A DNA stretch of 52,487 bases from CAYUQT01 sp964596165 (GTDB lineage: Bacteria; Planctomycetota; Phycisphaerae; UBA1845; JAFGLZ01). The stretch covers positions 1 through 52,487 of the forward strand of contig CAZQTW010000047.1 in NCBI GenBank assembly GCA_964596165.1, in the 5' to 3' direction. Within the stretch, counting starts at the first letter, position 1; every line of letters begins with the position of its first letter. The notes beneath the pieces were generated by a model. The model saw only the letters and a list, made by a program, of their open reading frames with translations. It was not told the origin of the DNA and did not search any database. This document shows positions 8,495 to 17,152 of this stretch, piece by piece. The position numbers were made by a program, and so were the translations under genes.

Positions 8495-9411
8495 CGCCGC
8501 GTCCACGCCGTGCTCCCACGCAAGATGCCGACGAGCTCCATGAGGGAATCCCGGCTCCCCGTGCAAGCGTATGCCAACCTGATCAGACACAGGATCAAGA
8601 GGCTCCATATGACGGCAACCCATTCACCCACACCCATCCGAAGATTTTTGTTAAGAATATAACAGTAATTGTAGGCCGACGCGTACCCATACCCTTCTGG
8701 GTTCAACCGGCCTTGGGGATCTGCGTGATGGGTGACCATCGCTTTGGTCGCACATCCAACAAGATAAGATCTTGATATTCTGAAAGTTAAGTCTCTATCT
8801 TCTCCAAGGGCGTATCCTTGAAGATTCTCGTCGAAGCCCGGCGGCCAAACGAGATCGCGACGTACGGCCAATGCTGCCCCACTGACAGCCAGCGTCGGCA
8901 CGACACAGCCTAAGGACCGCAGGTCCTTTGGCCAGGCCTCCCGCCGCATGCCACGCCTCCCAATCGACCACCAGCCCGCGACAGCAGAACCCGCTCTCCA
9001 AAAACGCCCGCCGGGACCATCCAGGAAGGGTTCGATCAGCGTACCACCTAGGACTGCGATTTCCCCATCCTTGTCGGCTGCGAGAATGGTCGCTGTAGCC
9101 GCCAAGTAATCGTAGGACGGCTCCGCGTCGTCGTCCAGGAACTGTACTATCGGGCTTTGCGATTCGGCCAACGCCAAGTTGCGTGACCGAGTCAGCCCCG
9201 GCTCGTTCTTACTCAGGTAGCGCCAGGCAATGCCTCGCCCTTCGACCTGCCGCTGGAGCTCGAGGCAGGTATCAGGGGGCAATCTGCCGTCGTCAACGAT
9301 AATAACTTCTTTGGGTAAATAGCTTTGTGCGCAGACGGCGGCGATGCACCGCTTCAACGACGCGGGCCTGTTGCGCGTACAGACAGCCACAGACACGCTG
9401 GGCAGCGTCAC
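8464..9411 (-). CDS. GT2 family glycosyltransferase
   Basis: A 315-residue inverting GT-A enzyme. It begins PSVSVAVCTRNRPASLKRC, has the nucleotide-binding VIIVDDG and the metal-binding FLDDDAEP (near residues 90-98), and the later GEDRDLTFRI block of GT2 enzymes. A hydrophobic segment near residue 260-280 (WVAVIWSLLILCLIRLAY) suggests membrane association of the C-terminus. It is the first glycosyltransferase of the minus-strand locus, 33 bases downstream of the methyltransferase gene, and overlaps the following GT4 gene. It probably adds one sugar to the exopolysaccharide repeat unit; the specificity is not readable. Confidence 0.92.
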   Translation of the reverse strand: MTLPSVSVAVCTRNRPASLKRCIAAVCAQSYLPKEVIIVDDGRLPPDTCLELQRQVEGRGIAWRYLSKNEPGLTRSRNLALAESQSPIVQFLDDDAEPSYDYLAATATILAADKDGEIAVLGGTLIEPFLDGPGGRFWRAGSAVAGWWSIGRRGMRREAWPKDLRSLGCVVPTLAVSGAALAVRRDLVWPPGFDENLQGYALGEDRDLTFRISRSYLVGCATKAMVTHHADPQGRLNPEGYGYASAYNYCYILNKNLRMGVGEWVAVIWSLLILCLIRLAYACTGSRDSLMELVGILRGSTAWTRRWLRLSGFCW

Positions 9412-9444
9412 GCGGGATTCCAGTCGGGTAGCCCATCGCTCTGA

Positions 9445-10143
9445 TCAGGAACGGGCGTGCTCCGCCCGCGAACGGCGAATCCGATAGATGGTCCCATCTA
9501 CATATCGGCCATATGGCTGAGTTGCATGCGTTATGGTGGCCTTCCAGGCCAGGCCACAACGTGTCAGCAGCGAACCGAATCCCCGTGCCGGCTCGCGATT
9601 GGGGTCACAGATCAGCGCGACTCCATTCTCTGAAAGGAACGAAAGGATCAACTCCACGAGGGGTTGATGGTTTCGGTGTTCGTAAAGGACGTCCGAGGCA
9701 AGGATGCGGTCGAATCGCCCCAGCGGATCAGGTTTCCGCCAGTCAACCAGCCGAACATGAAGGTCGGCGATCCCGTTGATGCGGGCGGTTTCGGCGGCGA
9801 ATCGCAGGGCATCTTCGTCGTAGTCGGTTGCAAGGACCCGCCATCCGGCCATCCGAGCGGCGACGGCCGGAAGTCCCAGTCCGCAACCCACTTCCAGCGC
9901 GGGGCGGGACCGGCCGGGTTCGTCGGCCAGGATGTACTCGGCGAGCATGACGGCAGCCGGCCAAAGCTGACCCCAGTAGGGCATATACTCGTCGGCCTGA
10001 AAGCGGGCCTCCACGGCCGGACTGTCGAGAAGGTCATCCTCATTGGCCGGACCGAGGACATCAACCTGGCGCCCGGCGAGGACGACCCGCCAACGGCGAA
10101 CCGGATACGAACCCAGATGGCTGATGCCTGTCGCGTCGGACAC
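9445..10143 (-). CDS. METTL-type class I methyltransferase
   Basis: A 232-residue SAM-dependent methyltransferase of the Methyltransf_16/METTL21 type. The diagnostic YWGQLWP is at 56-62, the SAM loop LEVGCGLG at 83-90, the acidic strand ATDYDE at 105-110 and ASDVLYE at 149-155. Family members in eukaryotes methylate lysines of abundant proteins; bacterial members, such as the ETF-beta lysine methyltransferase relatives, are less characterised, so the substrate here may be a protein rather than a sugar. The GTG start follows an AGGAGGTGAC ribosome-binding site at an unusually long spacing of about 14 bases. It is the first gene of the minus-strand run leading into the glycosyltransferases, which may be only positional. 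Confidence 0.85.
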   Translation of the reverse strand: MSDATGISHLGSYPVRRWRVVLAGRQVDVLGPANEDDLLDSPAVEARFQADEYMPYWGQLWPAAVMLAEYILADEPGRSRPALEVGCGLGLPAVAARMAGWRVLATDYDEDALRFAAETARINGIADLHVRLVDWRKPDPLGRFDRILASDVLYEHRNHQPLVELILSFLSENGVALICDPNREPARGFGSLLTRCGLAWKATITHATQPYGRYVDGTIYRIRRSRAEHARS

Positions 10144-10377
10144 GATCGGTTAAGTCACCTCCTCTGAGTGTCGGCCGCGATGCGGGCCGTCCCTTGCGGA
10201 GATGCCGCTTCTCGCGCCGCCCGCACGCTTGGTACAACAATGTACCCACTCTCGGATGAATTTCGAGGGCCGAATCCCCGTCGATCTGTTGCACGCTTTT
10301 CCGGGCGTGTACACTATGCCCCCGTCGCGCCGGCTTGCCGATCGCGTGTGGGAATCAGCCGGACTCCTCGAGATGGG

Positions 10378-10947
10378 ATGGTGCCAGTGGCGAGGACGCA
10401 AACGGCCTATGAGTTGAGGCCCTTTCACGGGATTTATGCCGGTCTGGTCGCCGGCTGGGTTCGCGGCGATGAGGAGCTGTTCTGGCTGGCGCCTCACACC
10501 GCGCCGCCGATGACCCCTGACAAGGTTCTCGAATGGACCGCCCGGCGCGGTCGGCCCCGCCTGCTCTGGTGCTCATCGTGGTCCGATCCCAGCGGATACG
10601 CGGAACTCAATGATCTGCCAAGCAGACCGGGAGAGCTGTGGATCGGTCACTTCATCGTCGCGCCCGAGCGGCGGGGCATGGGGCTCGGCGCGAAAATGCT
10701 CCGATCGCTACTTGCCGAGGCCTTCGTGTCGTTGAAGGCTCAACGGGTCGCGCTGATCGTGTTTCCGGAAAACGAACCGGCGCTCCGCTGCTACAAGTCA
10801 AACGGTCTTCGCATCGTGGGCTATCAGGAAAAGACCTTCGCCACGCGCCCCGGCGTCTACCGGATGTTGGAAATGGAAATCAACCGGGCATCGTACGACG
10901 TCATGCGGAAACCGCCCCAGAACAACGCGGGCGCGGACTCGCACTGA
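10378..10947 (+). CDS. GNAT family N-acetyltransferase
   Basis: A 189-residue acetyltransferase of the GNAT fold. It shows the strand-4 and pyrophosphate-loop region FIVAPERRGMGLGAKMLRSL, which fits the R/Q-x-x-G-x-G/A acetyl-CoA motif, and the C-terminal IVFPENEPALRCYKSNGLRIVGY typical of RimI-like and amino-group acetylating members. Many acyl acceptors are possible and none can be inferred. An upstream in-frame start at 10168 would add 70 residues of low-complexity text, so the ATG at 10378 is preferred. The gene is divergent from the methyltransferase gene and convergent with a small lipoprotein gene. Confidence 0.85.
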   Translation: MVPVARTQTAYELRPFHGIYAGLVAGWVRGDEELFWLAPHTAPPMTPDKVLEWTARRGRPRLLWCSSWSDPSGYAELNDLPSRPGELWIGHFIVAPERRGMGLGAKMLRSLLAEAFVSLKAQRVALIVFPENEPALRCYKSNGLRIVGYQEKTFATRPGVYRMLEMEINRASYDVMRKPPQNNAGADSH

Positions 10948-10997
10948 CAACCGCTTCACGACATCGTTGACGGCGATTGGGAAGAGAAAAGACAACC

Positions 10998-11261
10998 TCA
11001 CGTACCGCTCGAATTGCCCCCCATGCTGTAGGTTTGAGTCTGCTGAACCGCGGCCCCGCCGTGCGGAATGGCCACCGCAAAGGCACCGGCCACAATCCCG
11101 GCAAGGATCTGCGTTAGTCCTGTCTGGAGCGAATCAGAAGCCGTAAGGTAAAAGGTTTCGCACCAGTCCGCCGGACACCCGCCCAAATTGGCGATCATCA
11201 GGGGGATGATCAGCAGTGTCAGGATCTTCCTACGAATACGGGTCGGTTTGCCCTGCTTCAT
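10998..11261 (-). CDS. Small predicted lipoprotein (87 aa)
   Basis: The product is 87 residues. It has a basic N-terminus (KQGKPTRIRRK), a hydrophobic core (ILTLLIIPLMIANLGG) and a Cys at residue 29 in a lipobox-like ANLGGC, so it is probably a lipid-anchored envelope protein. The mature part is Gly/Ala-rich with a second hydrophobic stretch (QILAGIVAGAFAVAIP) and a Gln/Thr/Ser-rich tail. A GGGAGGA ribosome-binding site seven bases before the ATG at 11261 decides this start over a much longer in-frame reading. I do not recognise the family. Confidence 0.65.
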   Translation of the reverse strand: MKQGKPTRIRRKILTLLIIPLMIANLGGCPADWCETFYLTASDSLQTGLTQILAGIVAGAFAVAIPHGGAAVQQTQTYSMGGNSSGT

Positions 11262-11539
11262 GGTCAGAATCCTCCCGCCAGGCCAACACCCCAGAATGCA
11301 GGCGCTGGTCGCGCTCTCACCGTTTTCTATCGGACGTCGGTACCCCGGCTGATTAGCTAATTTTCCGTTCTTGGCGGCCCACGGCTTGACGGACAGCCCG
11401 CCGGGACGATACAGGGGCGGCAGCCTGTGGCGGAAACCACGGCAAGACCGTCCGAACCGTGTCCTCATGGGCAGGATATCCATGCCGTGTCGTTCTCGAA
11501 CACGGTAGCGCGAGTCTCGAGGTAAACAGAGAATCTCAC

Positions 11540-12535
11540 GTGCCGTACGAAAGCCCAAAACAGCCGGGAACAGGGGGGCGATTCACTCAGCTGGGGCGAT
11601 TCGTGCTCCGGCATTTCCTTCCCATCGGCATCCTGTTCGATGCGGTGGTGGGCATCGGCCGGCCCGAATACGGGGTGGCGATGGAGCGGGTCCATCTCCT
11701 GCCCGCCGTCATCTTCGCCATCTTTGTGTGCAACGGCCTGTCGCTTGACACGGGTGAGTTCTTGAATGCGTTTCGGGGGCTGAAGATCCCCCTCTATTCC
11801 GTCGTGGCGGTCAGCGGCATCTTTCCTGCCGTGGGATTCATGCTGGGCAAGCTCCTCGGATTGGCGCCGGGCGACTTTGTCGGTCTGATGGTCATTGCCT
11901 CGTCACCGACAACCCTCGGCAGTGGAATTGTCTTGGCGAGCCTGGCCGGCGGGTCGCTGCCCGTGGCGATCCTGATCACCGTCGTTGCCTGCGCGAGCGC
12001 CGTTCTGTTCATGCCCTCCGTGCTCCAGATCGTGCTTGGGCTGGGTATGCGAATCGACCTGCCCTTCGGCAAGATGATGGTGGAGCTGGGCTACATGATC
12101 ATCCTTCCGACGGTCATCGGCCAATTGCTGCGGCGATCCCTGGCCGAGAACATCAAACGATGGTGGGGGCTTCTAAGCGTCATGCCGACGCTGCTCATCG
12201 TCGTCATGATTTTCATCGCCGTCAGCAAGGGCAGCGACGGACTTCGAGGGCGGAGCCCGTCACTGCTTGCTCACGTAGCCGTCGTGGCCGTGGGGCTTCA
12301 TGTGCTGATGCTGGGTGTTAACTACGGGGCCGGACGGATCATGCGGCTGACGGTCCCCGCGCTGAAATCGGTCACGATCGTATGCAGTCAGAAGACGCTG
12401 CCGCTGAGTGTCTTTGTGGTGCTGCGGTATTTCGCCGACTATCCGACGGCCGTGGTGCCGTGCCTGCTGTTCTACCTGTCCCAGATCTTCCTGGACAGCC
12501 TCATCGCGCACCGATGGAGTACGCGGTCACCGTGA
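11540..12535 (+). CDS. BASS-family (SLC10A7-like) transporter
   Basis: A polytopic membrane protein of about 331 residues with nine or ten hydrophobic helices. The pattern FLPIGILFDAVVGI near the start, then LPAVIFAIFVCNGLSLD and later VVAVSGIFPAVGFMLGK, matches bile acid:sodium symporters of the SLC10A7/YfeH subgroup. Conserved SPTTLGSGIV (crossover region) and SQKTLPLSVFV near the C-terminus support this. Members move organic anions with sodium; the substrate here is unknown. The GTG at 11540 is chosen because the extra upstream residues from the ATG at 11459 look non-coding, but neither start has a good ribosome-binding site. It is divergent from the small lipoprotein gene. Confidence 0.85.
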   Translation: MPYESPKQPGTGGRFTQLGRFVLRHFLPIGILFDAVVGIGRPEYGVAMERVHLLPAVIFAIFVCNGLSLDTGEFLNAFRGLKIPLYSVVAVSGIFPAVGFMLGKLLGLAPGDFVGLMVIASSPTTLGSGIVLASLAGGSLPVAILITVVACASAVLFMPSVLQIVLGLGMRIDLPFGKMMVELGYMIILPTVIGQLLRRSLAENIKRWWGLLSVMPTLLIVVMIFIAVSKGSDGLRGRSPSLLAHVAVVAVGLHVLMLGVNYGAGRIMRLTVPALKSVTIVCSQKTLPLSVFVVLRYFADYPTAVVPCLLFYLSQIFLDSLIAHRWSTRSP

Positions 12536-12578
12536 CCGGATGAACGACCACTGGGCCTGTGGCCGTCAGACCACCGAA

Positions 12579-12650
12579 CCGGCGTGTCCTCCCTGGCACG
12601 GCCTACGGCCGAGCGGTGGCCGGCGGGCCGTTCCGTGGCAGGCACGCCGG
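12579..12650. terminator. Large imperfect stem-loop between convergent genes
   Basis: CCGGCGTG...GGCACGG at 12579-12601 is the reverse complement, with small bulges, of CCGTGGCAGGCACGCCGG at 12633-12650. The loop itself is GC-rich and self-complementary. It lies between the convergent BASS and GH32/43-like genes, so a bidirectional terminator is the simplest reading; a mobile palindromic element is the alternative. Confidence 0.4.
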
Positions 12651-12696
12651 CCTTCCCCTTTGGGTGTGTTCCCGACTTGGCGGGCCGGCGCATCGC

Positions 12697-14190
12697 CTAC
12701 TGCGACCATATCGCGAATAGCCGTGCGTTGAAGAGTGAGATTCGCAGCGACACAGGGCCACTGGGGGCAAGATCCCCCTTGGCCCACTCGACGGCGATGT
12801 CCGTGCTGTCGGCGCGAATCGGTCTCGATTCGGCCACGGTCTTACCGTCTTTGTCGACAGCCTCGACCACGATCCGGCCGAAATCGCATTTGGCGTTCAG
12901 GTGCAGCGTCTTACCCGACGGCATCAGGGGTTTGGTCGCGATCACGCCGCCGTCGAACGAGGCGGCCAGCGAGACGAATCGGTCGCGCCGGATGGTCGCC
13001 AGTCCGATTGCCCCGCCGGATTCGCCGCGGTCCTCACCTTCATACGGGCTGTGGCGACAGGTCCGTCCTCCATAGTAGAACCGCAACTCGTCGCCCACGA
13101 GAAGCGGCGGATTGGTCGCGATCGAGTTGTTGTAGCGGTCCCATTCGCCGATGCCACCGCAAGGGATAAAGGCCAGACGCTTGCCGTCGCTGTCACAGAC
13201 CCGGGTGAAATGAACGCTATCGTGACTGACCGCGAGCTGGAGATCCAGGTGAATCGCGCCCGGGCGGCTACAGAACATCTGCACCAGGCCGATGTAGACG
13301 CTTTCGTACGGAAACACGAGCATCGAGTAGATTTCGGCGCCGACGGGGTCCTTGGTATCGACGGTCATCACCACCGGCGCCGACGACGGATCGGTGTGGT
13401 CCCACTTCAGAAAGTCAGGCGATTCGGTCCGAGCGACGGAGCGGCCCCAAAACGTCTTCTTGACCCATTCGTCGCCGGCCCACGCCTTCGCCACCTCGGG
13501 CGAGACAAACTTCGTACGACCGTAGAGTATGTACGTATTCCGGGACGGATCGAACATCCAGTGCGTGGCGCCGTCGCAGATCGCTTCGGTGGCCCAGTTC
13601 TCGATCAACCTCCAACGAAATCCGTCGGGGCTGCCGGCGACGCCGAGGCCGCGGCGCTGACCTCCGTGATAGGGATCCTCACGCGGGCCCTGGTAGTCGC
13701 GTTGAATGCTGAGAAAGCCCATCTTGTAGCGGCGGTTGGGATCGGGATCGCGATCGTCCTTATGCACACCGAACATCTCACTGAAGAAGGGCAAGCTCGG
13801 CTTACCGGCGGCCGACTCGCGGGAGAGGACGATGTTCGTCTTCGCTCCGCCGATCGAGATGATGCCGAGTGGGGGTTTCGTCCATCGGATCCCGTCCGGG
13901 CTCTCGGCATAGCTCACGCCGGGATCGCTGTGGTACCACATCCGGAACCGGTCTCCGTCGCGAATGACCGAGCCGTAGAGAATTGCGGCTTTGCCCTCCC
14001 ACGTCTCGGTCGGTCGGAGGAGCGGATTGGCGGGATGCTTGTCGGCCGGGTGGATTTCCCGTCGGACGTTTTTCATTGACGCCATCAGGTCGTCGTCGAG
14101 AAACAGACGTCGGCGGGTGTCGAGTCGAACGGGGTCCGATTGGGCGATCGCGCCGGCGGCAATGAAAAGCACGAGACTCGTCGTAGACAC
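12697..14190 (-). CDS. GH32/43-like five-bladed propeller protein
   Basis: A secreted protein of about 497 residues. A signal peptide (VSTTSLVLFIAAGAIAQS) precedes RRLFLDDDLMAS. Repeated propeller-type motifs follow: FRMWYHSDPGVSYAESPDGIRWTKP, SPDGFRWRLI and LRFYYGGRTCRHSP, as in the planctomycetal family related to GH32/GH43 hydrolases. A C-terminal beta domain (GKTLHLNAKC to the end) is GH32-like. Whether it hydrolyses a sugar cannot be told. The GTG start at 14190 follows AGGAGG by nine bases; a longer in-frame reading would run into the upstream STAS gene. It is the last gene of a four-gene minus-strand unit with two STAS proteins and a lipoprotein. Confidence 0.75.
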   Translation of the reverse strand: MSTTSLVLFIAAGAIAQSDPVRLDTRRRLFLDDDLMASMKNVRREIHPADKHPANPLLRPTETWEGKAAILYGSVIRDGDRFRMWYHSDPGVSYAESPDGIRWTKPPLGIISIGGAKTNIVLSRESAAGKPSLPFFSEMFGVHKDDRDPDPNRRYKMGFLSIQRDYQGPREDPYHGGQRRGLGVAGSPDGFRWRLIENWATEAICDGATHWMFDPSRNTYILYGRTKFVSPEVAKAWAGDEWVKKTFWGRSVARTESPDFLKWDHTDPSSAPVVMTVDTKDPVGAEIYSMLVFPYESVYIGLVQMFCSRPGAIHLDLQLAVSHDSVHFTRVCDSDGKRLAFIPCGGIGEWDRYNNSIATNPPLLVGDELRFYYGGRTCRHSPYEGEDRGESGGAIGLATIRRDRFVSLAASFDGGVIATKPLMPSGKTLHLNAKCDFGRIVVEAVDKDGKTVAESRPIRADSTDIAVEWAKGDLAPSGPVSLRISLFNARLFAIWSQ

Positions 14191-14236
14191 GCCGAACGTC
14201 CTCCTCGTCAAACAAGCGGGACCACACTGCCAAAGT

Positions 14237-14596
14237 CTACTTGGTTGCCGCGATCGCCTCATCGAGCGTGTCGTACACGTGGAAGACGCGATCGAGTTTG
14301 GCCAGTGTGATGACACGTTCCACCGTCTCGCCCAGTCCGCAGAGGCGGATGCTCCCGCCGTGGGAACGGACGATTCGCAGGACCAGCAGGAGGGAGCTTA
14401 CCACGCGGCTGATGATGACGTCGACGCCGGTGAAGTCGATAACCCAGACGGAGCCCGGTCGGGCCTGAATCAGCTTCTTCAGATCAAATTCGAGATCCTC
14501 GGCCACCTCCACGTCAAAGATTTCGGAGCGGTTGAATCCAATGACCGTGACGCCGTTGCATTCTCGGGTAGACAATAGAACGTCGGTATCGCTCAC
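14237..14596 (-). CDS. STAS-domain protein, phosphosite Ser replaced
   Basis: A 119-residue single STAS domain, the fold of anti-sigma factor antagonists such as SpoIIAA. The core VWVIDFTGVDVIISRVVSSLL aligns with the usual DLSGVxFIDSSGLxVLL loop. By this alignment the second Ser, the one phosphorylated in SpoIIAA, is an Arg here, so regulation by serine phosphorylation may be lost. The alignment is by eye. The protein is cytoplasmic. It follows a second STAS gene by 26 bases and precedes the GH32/43-like gene by 46, so the three are probably cotranscribed. No partner anti-sigma kinase is visible. Confidence 0.85.
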   Translation of the reverse strand: MSDTDVLLSTRECNGVTVIGFNRSEIFDVEVAEDLEFDLKKLIQARPGSVWVIDFTGVDVIISRVVSSLLLVLRIVRSHGGSIRLCGLGETVERVITLAKLDRVFHVYDTLDEAIAATK

Positions 14597-14622
14597 CAGG
14601 GCTTCCTATCTGATCGCGGGGA

Positions 14623-14997
14623 TCACGCTTCCGTCGTGTGGACGCCGAAACTGTTCAGCGCCGCTTCCTCCGTATCGTAGAACTCGAACAGCTTGTCGAT
14701 GGCCGCCAGCTTGAAGACCTTACGCAACTCGGGTCGCAGGCCGCAGATGACCAAGCGGCCGTTCACTTTCTCCATTTTCTGCCGCAACGTCAATAGCACG
14801 CCGAGCGCGGCGGAGGACATGAATTCCACGGGGCCGAAGTCCAAGATCATTTCGCGCCGGTTTTGTCGGTCGATCAAGGGGAAGAGAACATCGCCGATCC
14901 GCTGAATGGAAGCCATGTCCAACAGGGAGCTATCCTGAAAGTTGGCTACCGTCACGTGCTTGATGGGATGAACCGTCAGCCGCGATGCGTCATTCAT
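14623..14997 (-). CDS. STAS-domain anti-sigma antagonist
   Basis: A 124-residue STAS domain with the canonical loop: ILDFGPVEFMSSAALGVLL keeps the two Ser residues (about 62-63), so it may be phosphorylated like SpoIIAA. The remaining strands and helix (GRLVICGLRPELRKVFKLAAI, then DKLFEFYDTEEAAL) fit the fold. In known systems such proteins release a sigma factor from an anti-sigma kinase or act in stressosome-like complexes. Its partner kinase or phosphatase is not in the window. It starts seven bases downstream of the lipoprotein gene and 26 bases upstream of the second STAS gene, so the paralogues are coexpressed. Confidence 0.88.
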   Translation of the reverse strand: MNDASRLTVHPIKHVTVANFQDSSLLDMASIQRIGDVLFPLIDRQNRREMILDFGPVEFMSSAALGVLLTLRQKMEKVNGRLVICGLRPELRKVFKLAAIDKLFEFYDTEEAALNSFGVHTTEA

Positions 14998-15004
14998 GCG
15001 TCAC

Positions 15005-16168
15005 CTAACCCAGGTTTGACCGGAGCTTGGGCAGGACGGGGGCAATAGACTCCTCCTCGGCCGTCCACGTTCCCAGAAGGTAGTGCCCCGAAGGCTTCAA
15101 CAGCATCGTGCTGCCGGATTGTCGGTCGTTCGCCTTTTCGAGAAAGGCCTGATAGCGTTCATAGGCCTTGCGGGCCTCCTCGGGGGTCCCATACCGAACC
15201 ACCCATACCAGGTGGGGTCGGGCACCGCCCGGAACCCGGTAGGTCGCGATGACCATCTGGGCATCCTTGTTCAGCCCGAGGCACTCGGCCACACCCTTGG
15301 CGTCGGCGAGCCCAAGGGCGGCCGCCCTCGGCCCGGCCAACGAGGCCCAACCCCGAATCAGCCACTGCTGGTCGGGCATCAGACCGGGACGCGGCAAGGC
15401 CTCGGTCAGTTCGGGCGGCACGGCATCGGGCATCTGGAACGTCATCTTGCGGAGAAGGGCCTTGCAGTTCTCGGCGATGCTTTCACCGCTCGATCCCTGA
15501 GCTTCCAGGAGAACATAATGCCTGCCCTTCCACGTATGGATCGTGATGCGTTGCGATGAAACATCGGTTGCCGTCAGCGCGCCGCCGTCCCGCGTGATCG
15601 CGCCGGTCGCACTGACGCTGAACAGCCCGAACGCATCGTCAGGCTGATGGGTCTCGACCAAGAGCACGCGGGCCGTCCCCGTCTGATTGGGCAGGGTCAG
15701 TCGGTAGGTGCAAACGGCGGCCCGCTTGATCTGATACGGGTCGGCCACCTTGACGGCTTGACCGGACATCACCTTCTCCAACTCGCCCGCCGGGGCTGTC
15801 TTCACCGGTTCAACCTTGGCCCAGTTGGGTATCGCCCCGCTTCGGGGAAAGAACGGCGGTGTGTCCGGGGCATCCCGATCGTCCGCGGCAGCGGGAGCAA
15901 CGTCCGCGGCGGGCTTTGCCAGGGCAACGGAGACGGGAAGGGGCGCGGGCGACGATGCCGAAGGCCTTGCCGCTTCCGGAGGTCGGATCGAAGGCAGCGT
16001 CGAGGAGACCGCCGGCTCGGGCTTCTTGAGGGGCGTCCCCGCCGGAATCCTGGGCGCGGGCGGTTTGTTCGGTTCCGCCGGCGCCTCTCGACGACATCCG
16101 GGTATTCCCACGCCGACACACAGCCCGGTAATTGCCAGGGCAATAGTCCATTGGTGCGCCGTGTGCAT
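15005..16168 (-). CDS. Predicted lipoprotein, possibly DUF6599-like
   Basis: The 387-residue product has a signal peptide with a lipobox (GIPGC, Cys about residue 25) and a Pro/Ala-rich linker to about residue 120. A globular part then begins at SGAIPNWAKVEPV. The globular part contains two similar halves with repeated beta-rich text (VCTYRLTLPNQTGTARVLLVE and VIATYRVPGGARPHLVWVV), a style seen in the DUF6599 family of planctomycetal proteins; the family name is from memory and unconfirmed. The start is set by AAGGAGA seven bases before the ATG at 16168. It is the first gene of the unit with the two STAS genes and is divergent from the ABC ATPase. The function is unknown. Confidence 0.7.
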   Translation of the reverse strand: MHTAHQWTIALAITGLCVGVGIPGCRREAPAEPNKPPAPRIPAGTPLKKPEPAVSSTLPSIRPPEAARPSASSPAPLPVSVALAKPAADVAPAAADDRDAPDTPPFFPRSGAIPNWAKVEPVKTAPAGELEKVMSGQAVKVADPYQIKRAAVCTYRLTLPNQTGTARVLLVETHQPDDAFGLFSVSATGAITRDGGALTATDVSSQRITIHTWKGRHYVLLEAQGSSGESIAENCKALLRKMTFQMPDAVPPELTEALPRPGLMPDQQWLIRGWASLAGPRAAALGLADAKGVAECLGLNKDAQMVIATYRVPGGARPHLVWVVRYGTPEEARKAYERYQAFLEKANDRQSGSTMLLKPSGHYLLGTWTAEEESIAPVLPKLRSNLG

Positions 16169-16384
16169 GCCATTCTCCTTGGCGAATCGGAAGTTCCCAG
16201 TCTGTGCGACTCGCGCCTTCCGATTGTAGGTTTTTGGCCCCGTCAAGCCAATAGCCTTGCCGACAGGGATTGTCGACGCCTCCCGGCCCGAGCCGGTATT
16301 TCGATCCGGCCCGGGGCAATCCCTGCGCCTCGGACCGCCGCTCGCGTGTACAATCATACGAAACACACGGAGGAGGCCGCGAAC

Positions 16385-17071
16385 GTGGTAATCGCCTCAA
16401 TGGAAGACGTCACCAAGGTCTACCAGAAATCGAGCGCCGTCGAGGTCCATGCCCTTCGGGGCGTCAGTGTTTCGTTCGAGGCCGGCGAGTACGTCGCCAT
16501 CACCGGCGCCAGCGGATCGGGAAAGAGCACGCTCATGAACATCCTCGGATGTCTTGACCGGCCGACCTCGGGGCGATACGTCCTCGGTGAAGAAGACGTC
16601 AGCGATCTCTCGGACGACGAACTGAGCGAGATCCGAGGCCGCCGATTGGGCTTCGTCTTCCAGAACTTCAACCTCATCCCTCAACTTACCGTTCGGGAAA
16701 ACCTGGAAGTCCCGCTTTTCTATCAGGGCGTACGCCCGTCCGAACGGCACCGTCGGGCCATGCATGTCATCGACATGGTCGGCCTGGCCAACCGGAGCAC
16801 CCACCGCCCCATGGAGCTCAGCGGCGGACAACAACAGCGCGTGGCGATTGCACGGTCGCTCGTCAACGAGCCGCTGATCTTGCTGGCCGACGAACCGACG
16901 GGAAACCTGGACACCAAGACGGGCGATATGATCATGGCCATCTTCGACGATTTGAACGCTGCCGGCCGAACCATCATCATGGTGACGCACGAAGCCGACA
17001 TCGCCGCCCGCGCGCGACGGGTCATTCGGCTTTCCGACGGTCTGATCGTGAGCGATGAGAAAACCGGTTGA
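16385..17071 (+). CDS. ABC transporter ATPase, MacB/LolD type
   Basis: A 228-residue ATP-binding subunit. It has Walker A GASGSGKST (near residue 39-47), the Q-loop region FVFQNFNLIP, the signature LSGGQQQRVAIAR, Walker B LILLADEPTGNLD and the H-loop MVTHEAD. These match the LolD/MacB/FtsE-like group that drives lipoprotein release or peptide and antibiotic efflux with an FtsX-type permease. No permease gene is adjacent: the next gene is convergent. The GTG at 16385 is preceded by GGAGG at eight bases and the real conserved N-terminus begins there; the much longer in-frame reading from 15647 is not credible. Its partner must be encoded elsewhere. Confidence 0.92.
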   Translation: MVIASMEDVTKVYQKSSAVEVHALRGVSVSFEAGEYVAITGASGSGKSTLMNILGCLDRPTSGRYVLGEEDVSDLSDDELSEIRGRRLGFVFQNFNLIPQLTVRENLEVPLFYQGVRPSERHRRAMHVIDMVGLANRSTHRPMELSGGQQQRVAIARSLVNEPLILLADEPTGNLDTKTGDMIMAIFDDLNAAGRTIIMVTHEADIAARARRVIRLSDGLIVSDEKTG

Positions 17072-17152
17072 CCCCGGTCGTTCCCGCCGCTCGCGACAAC
17101 GCCTCGTTCGCGGGGCGGACGCCGGCGCGTCTCGAGCAAGACCGACGCGGAA

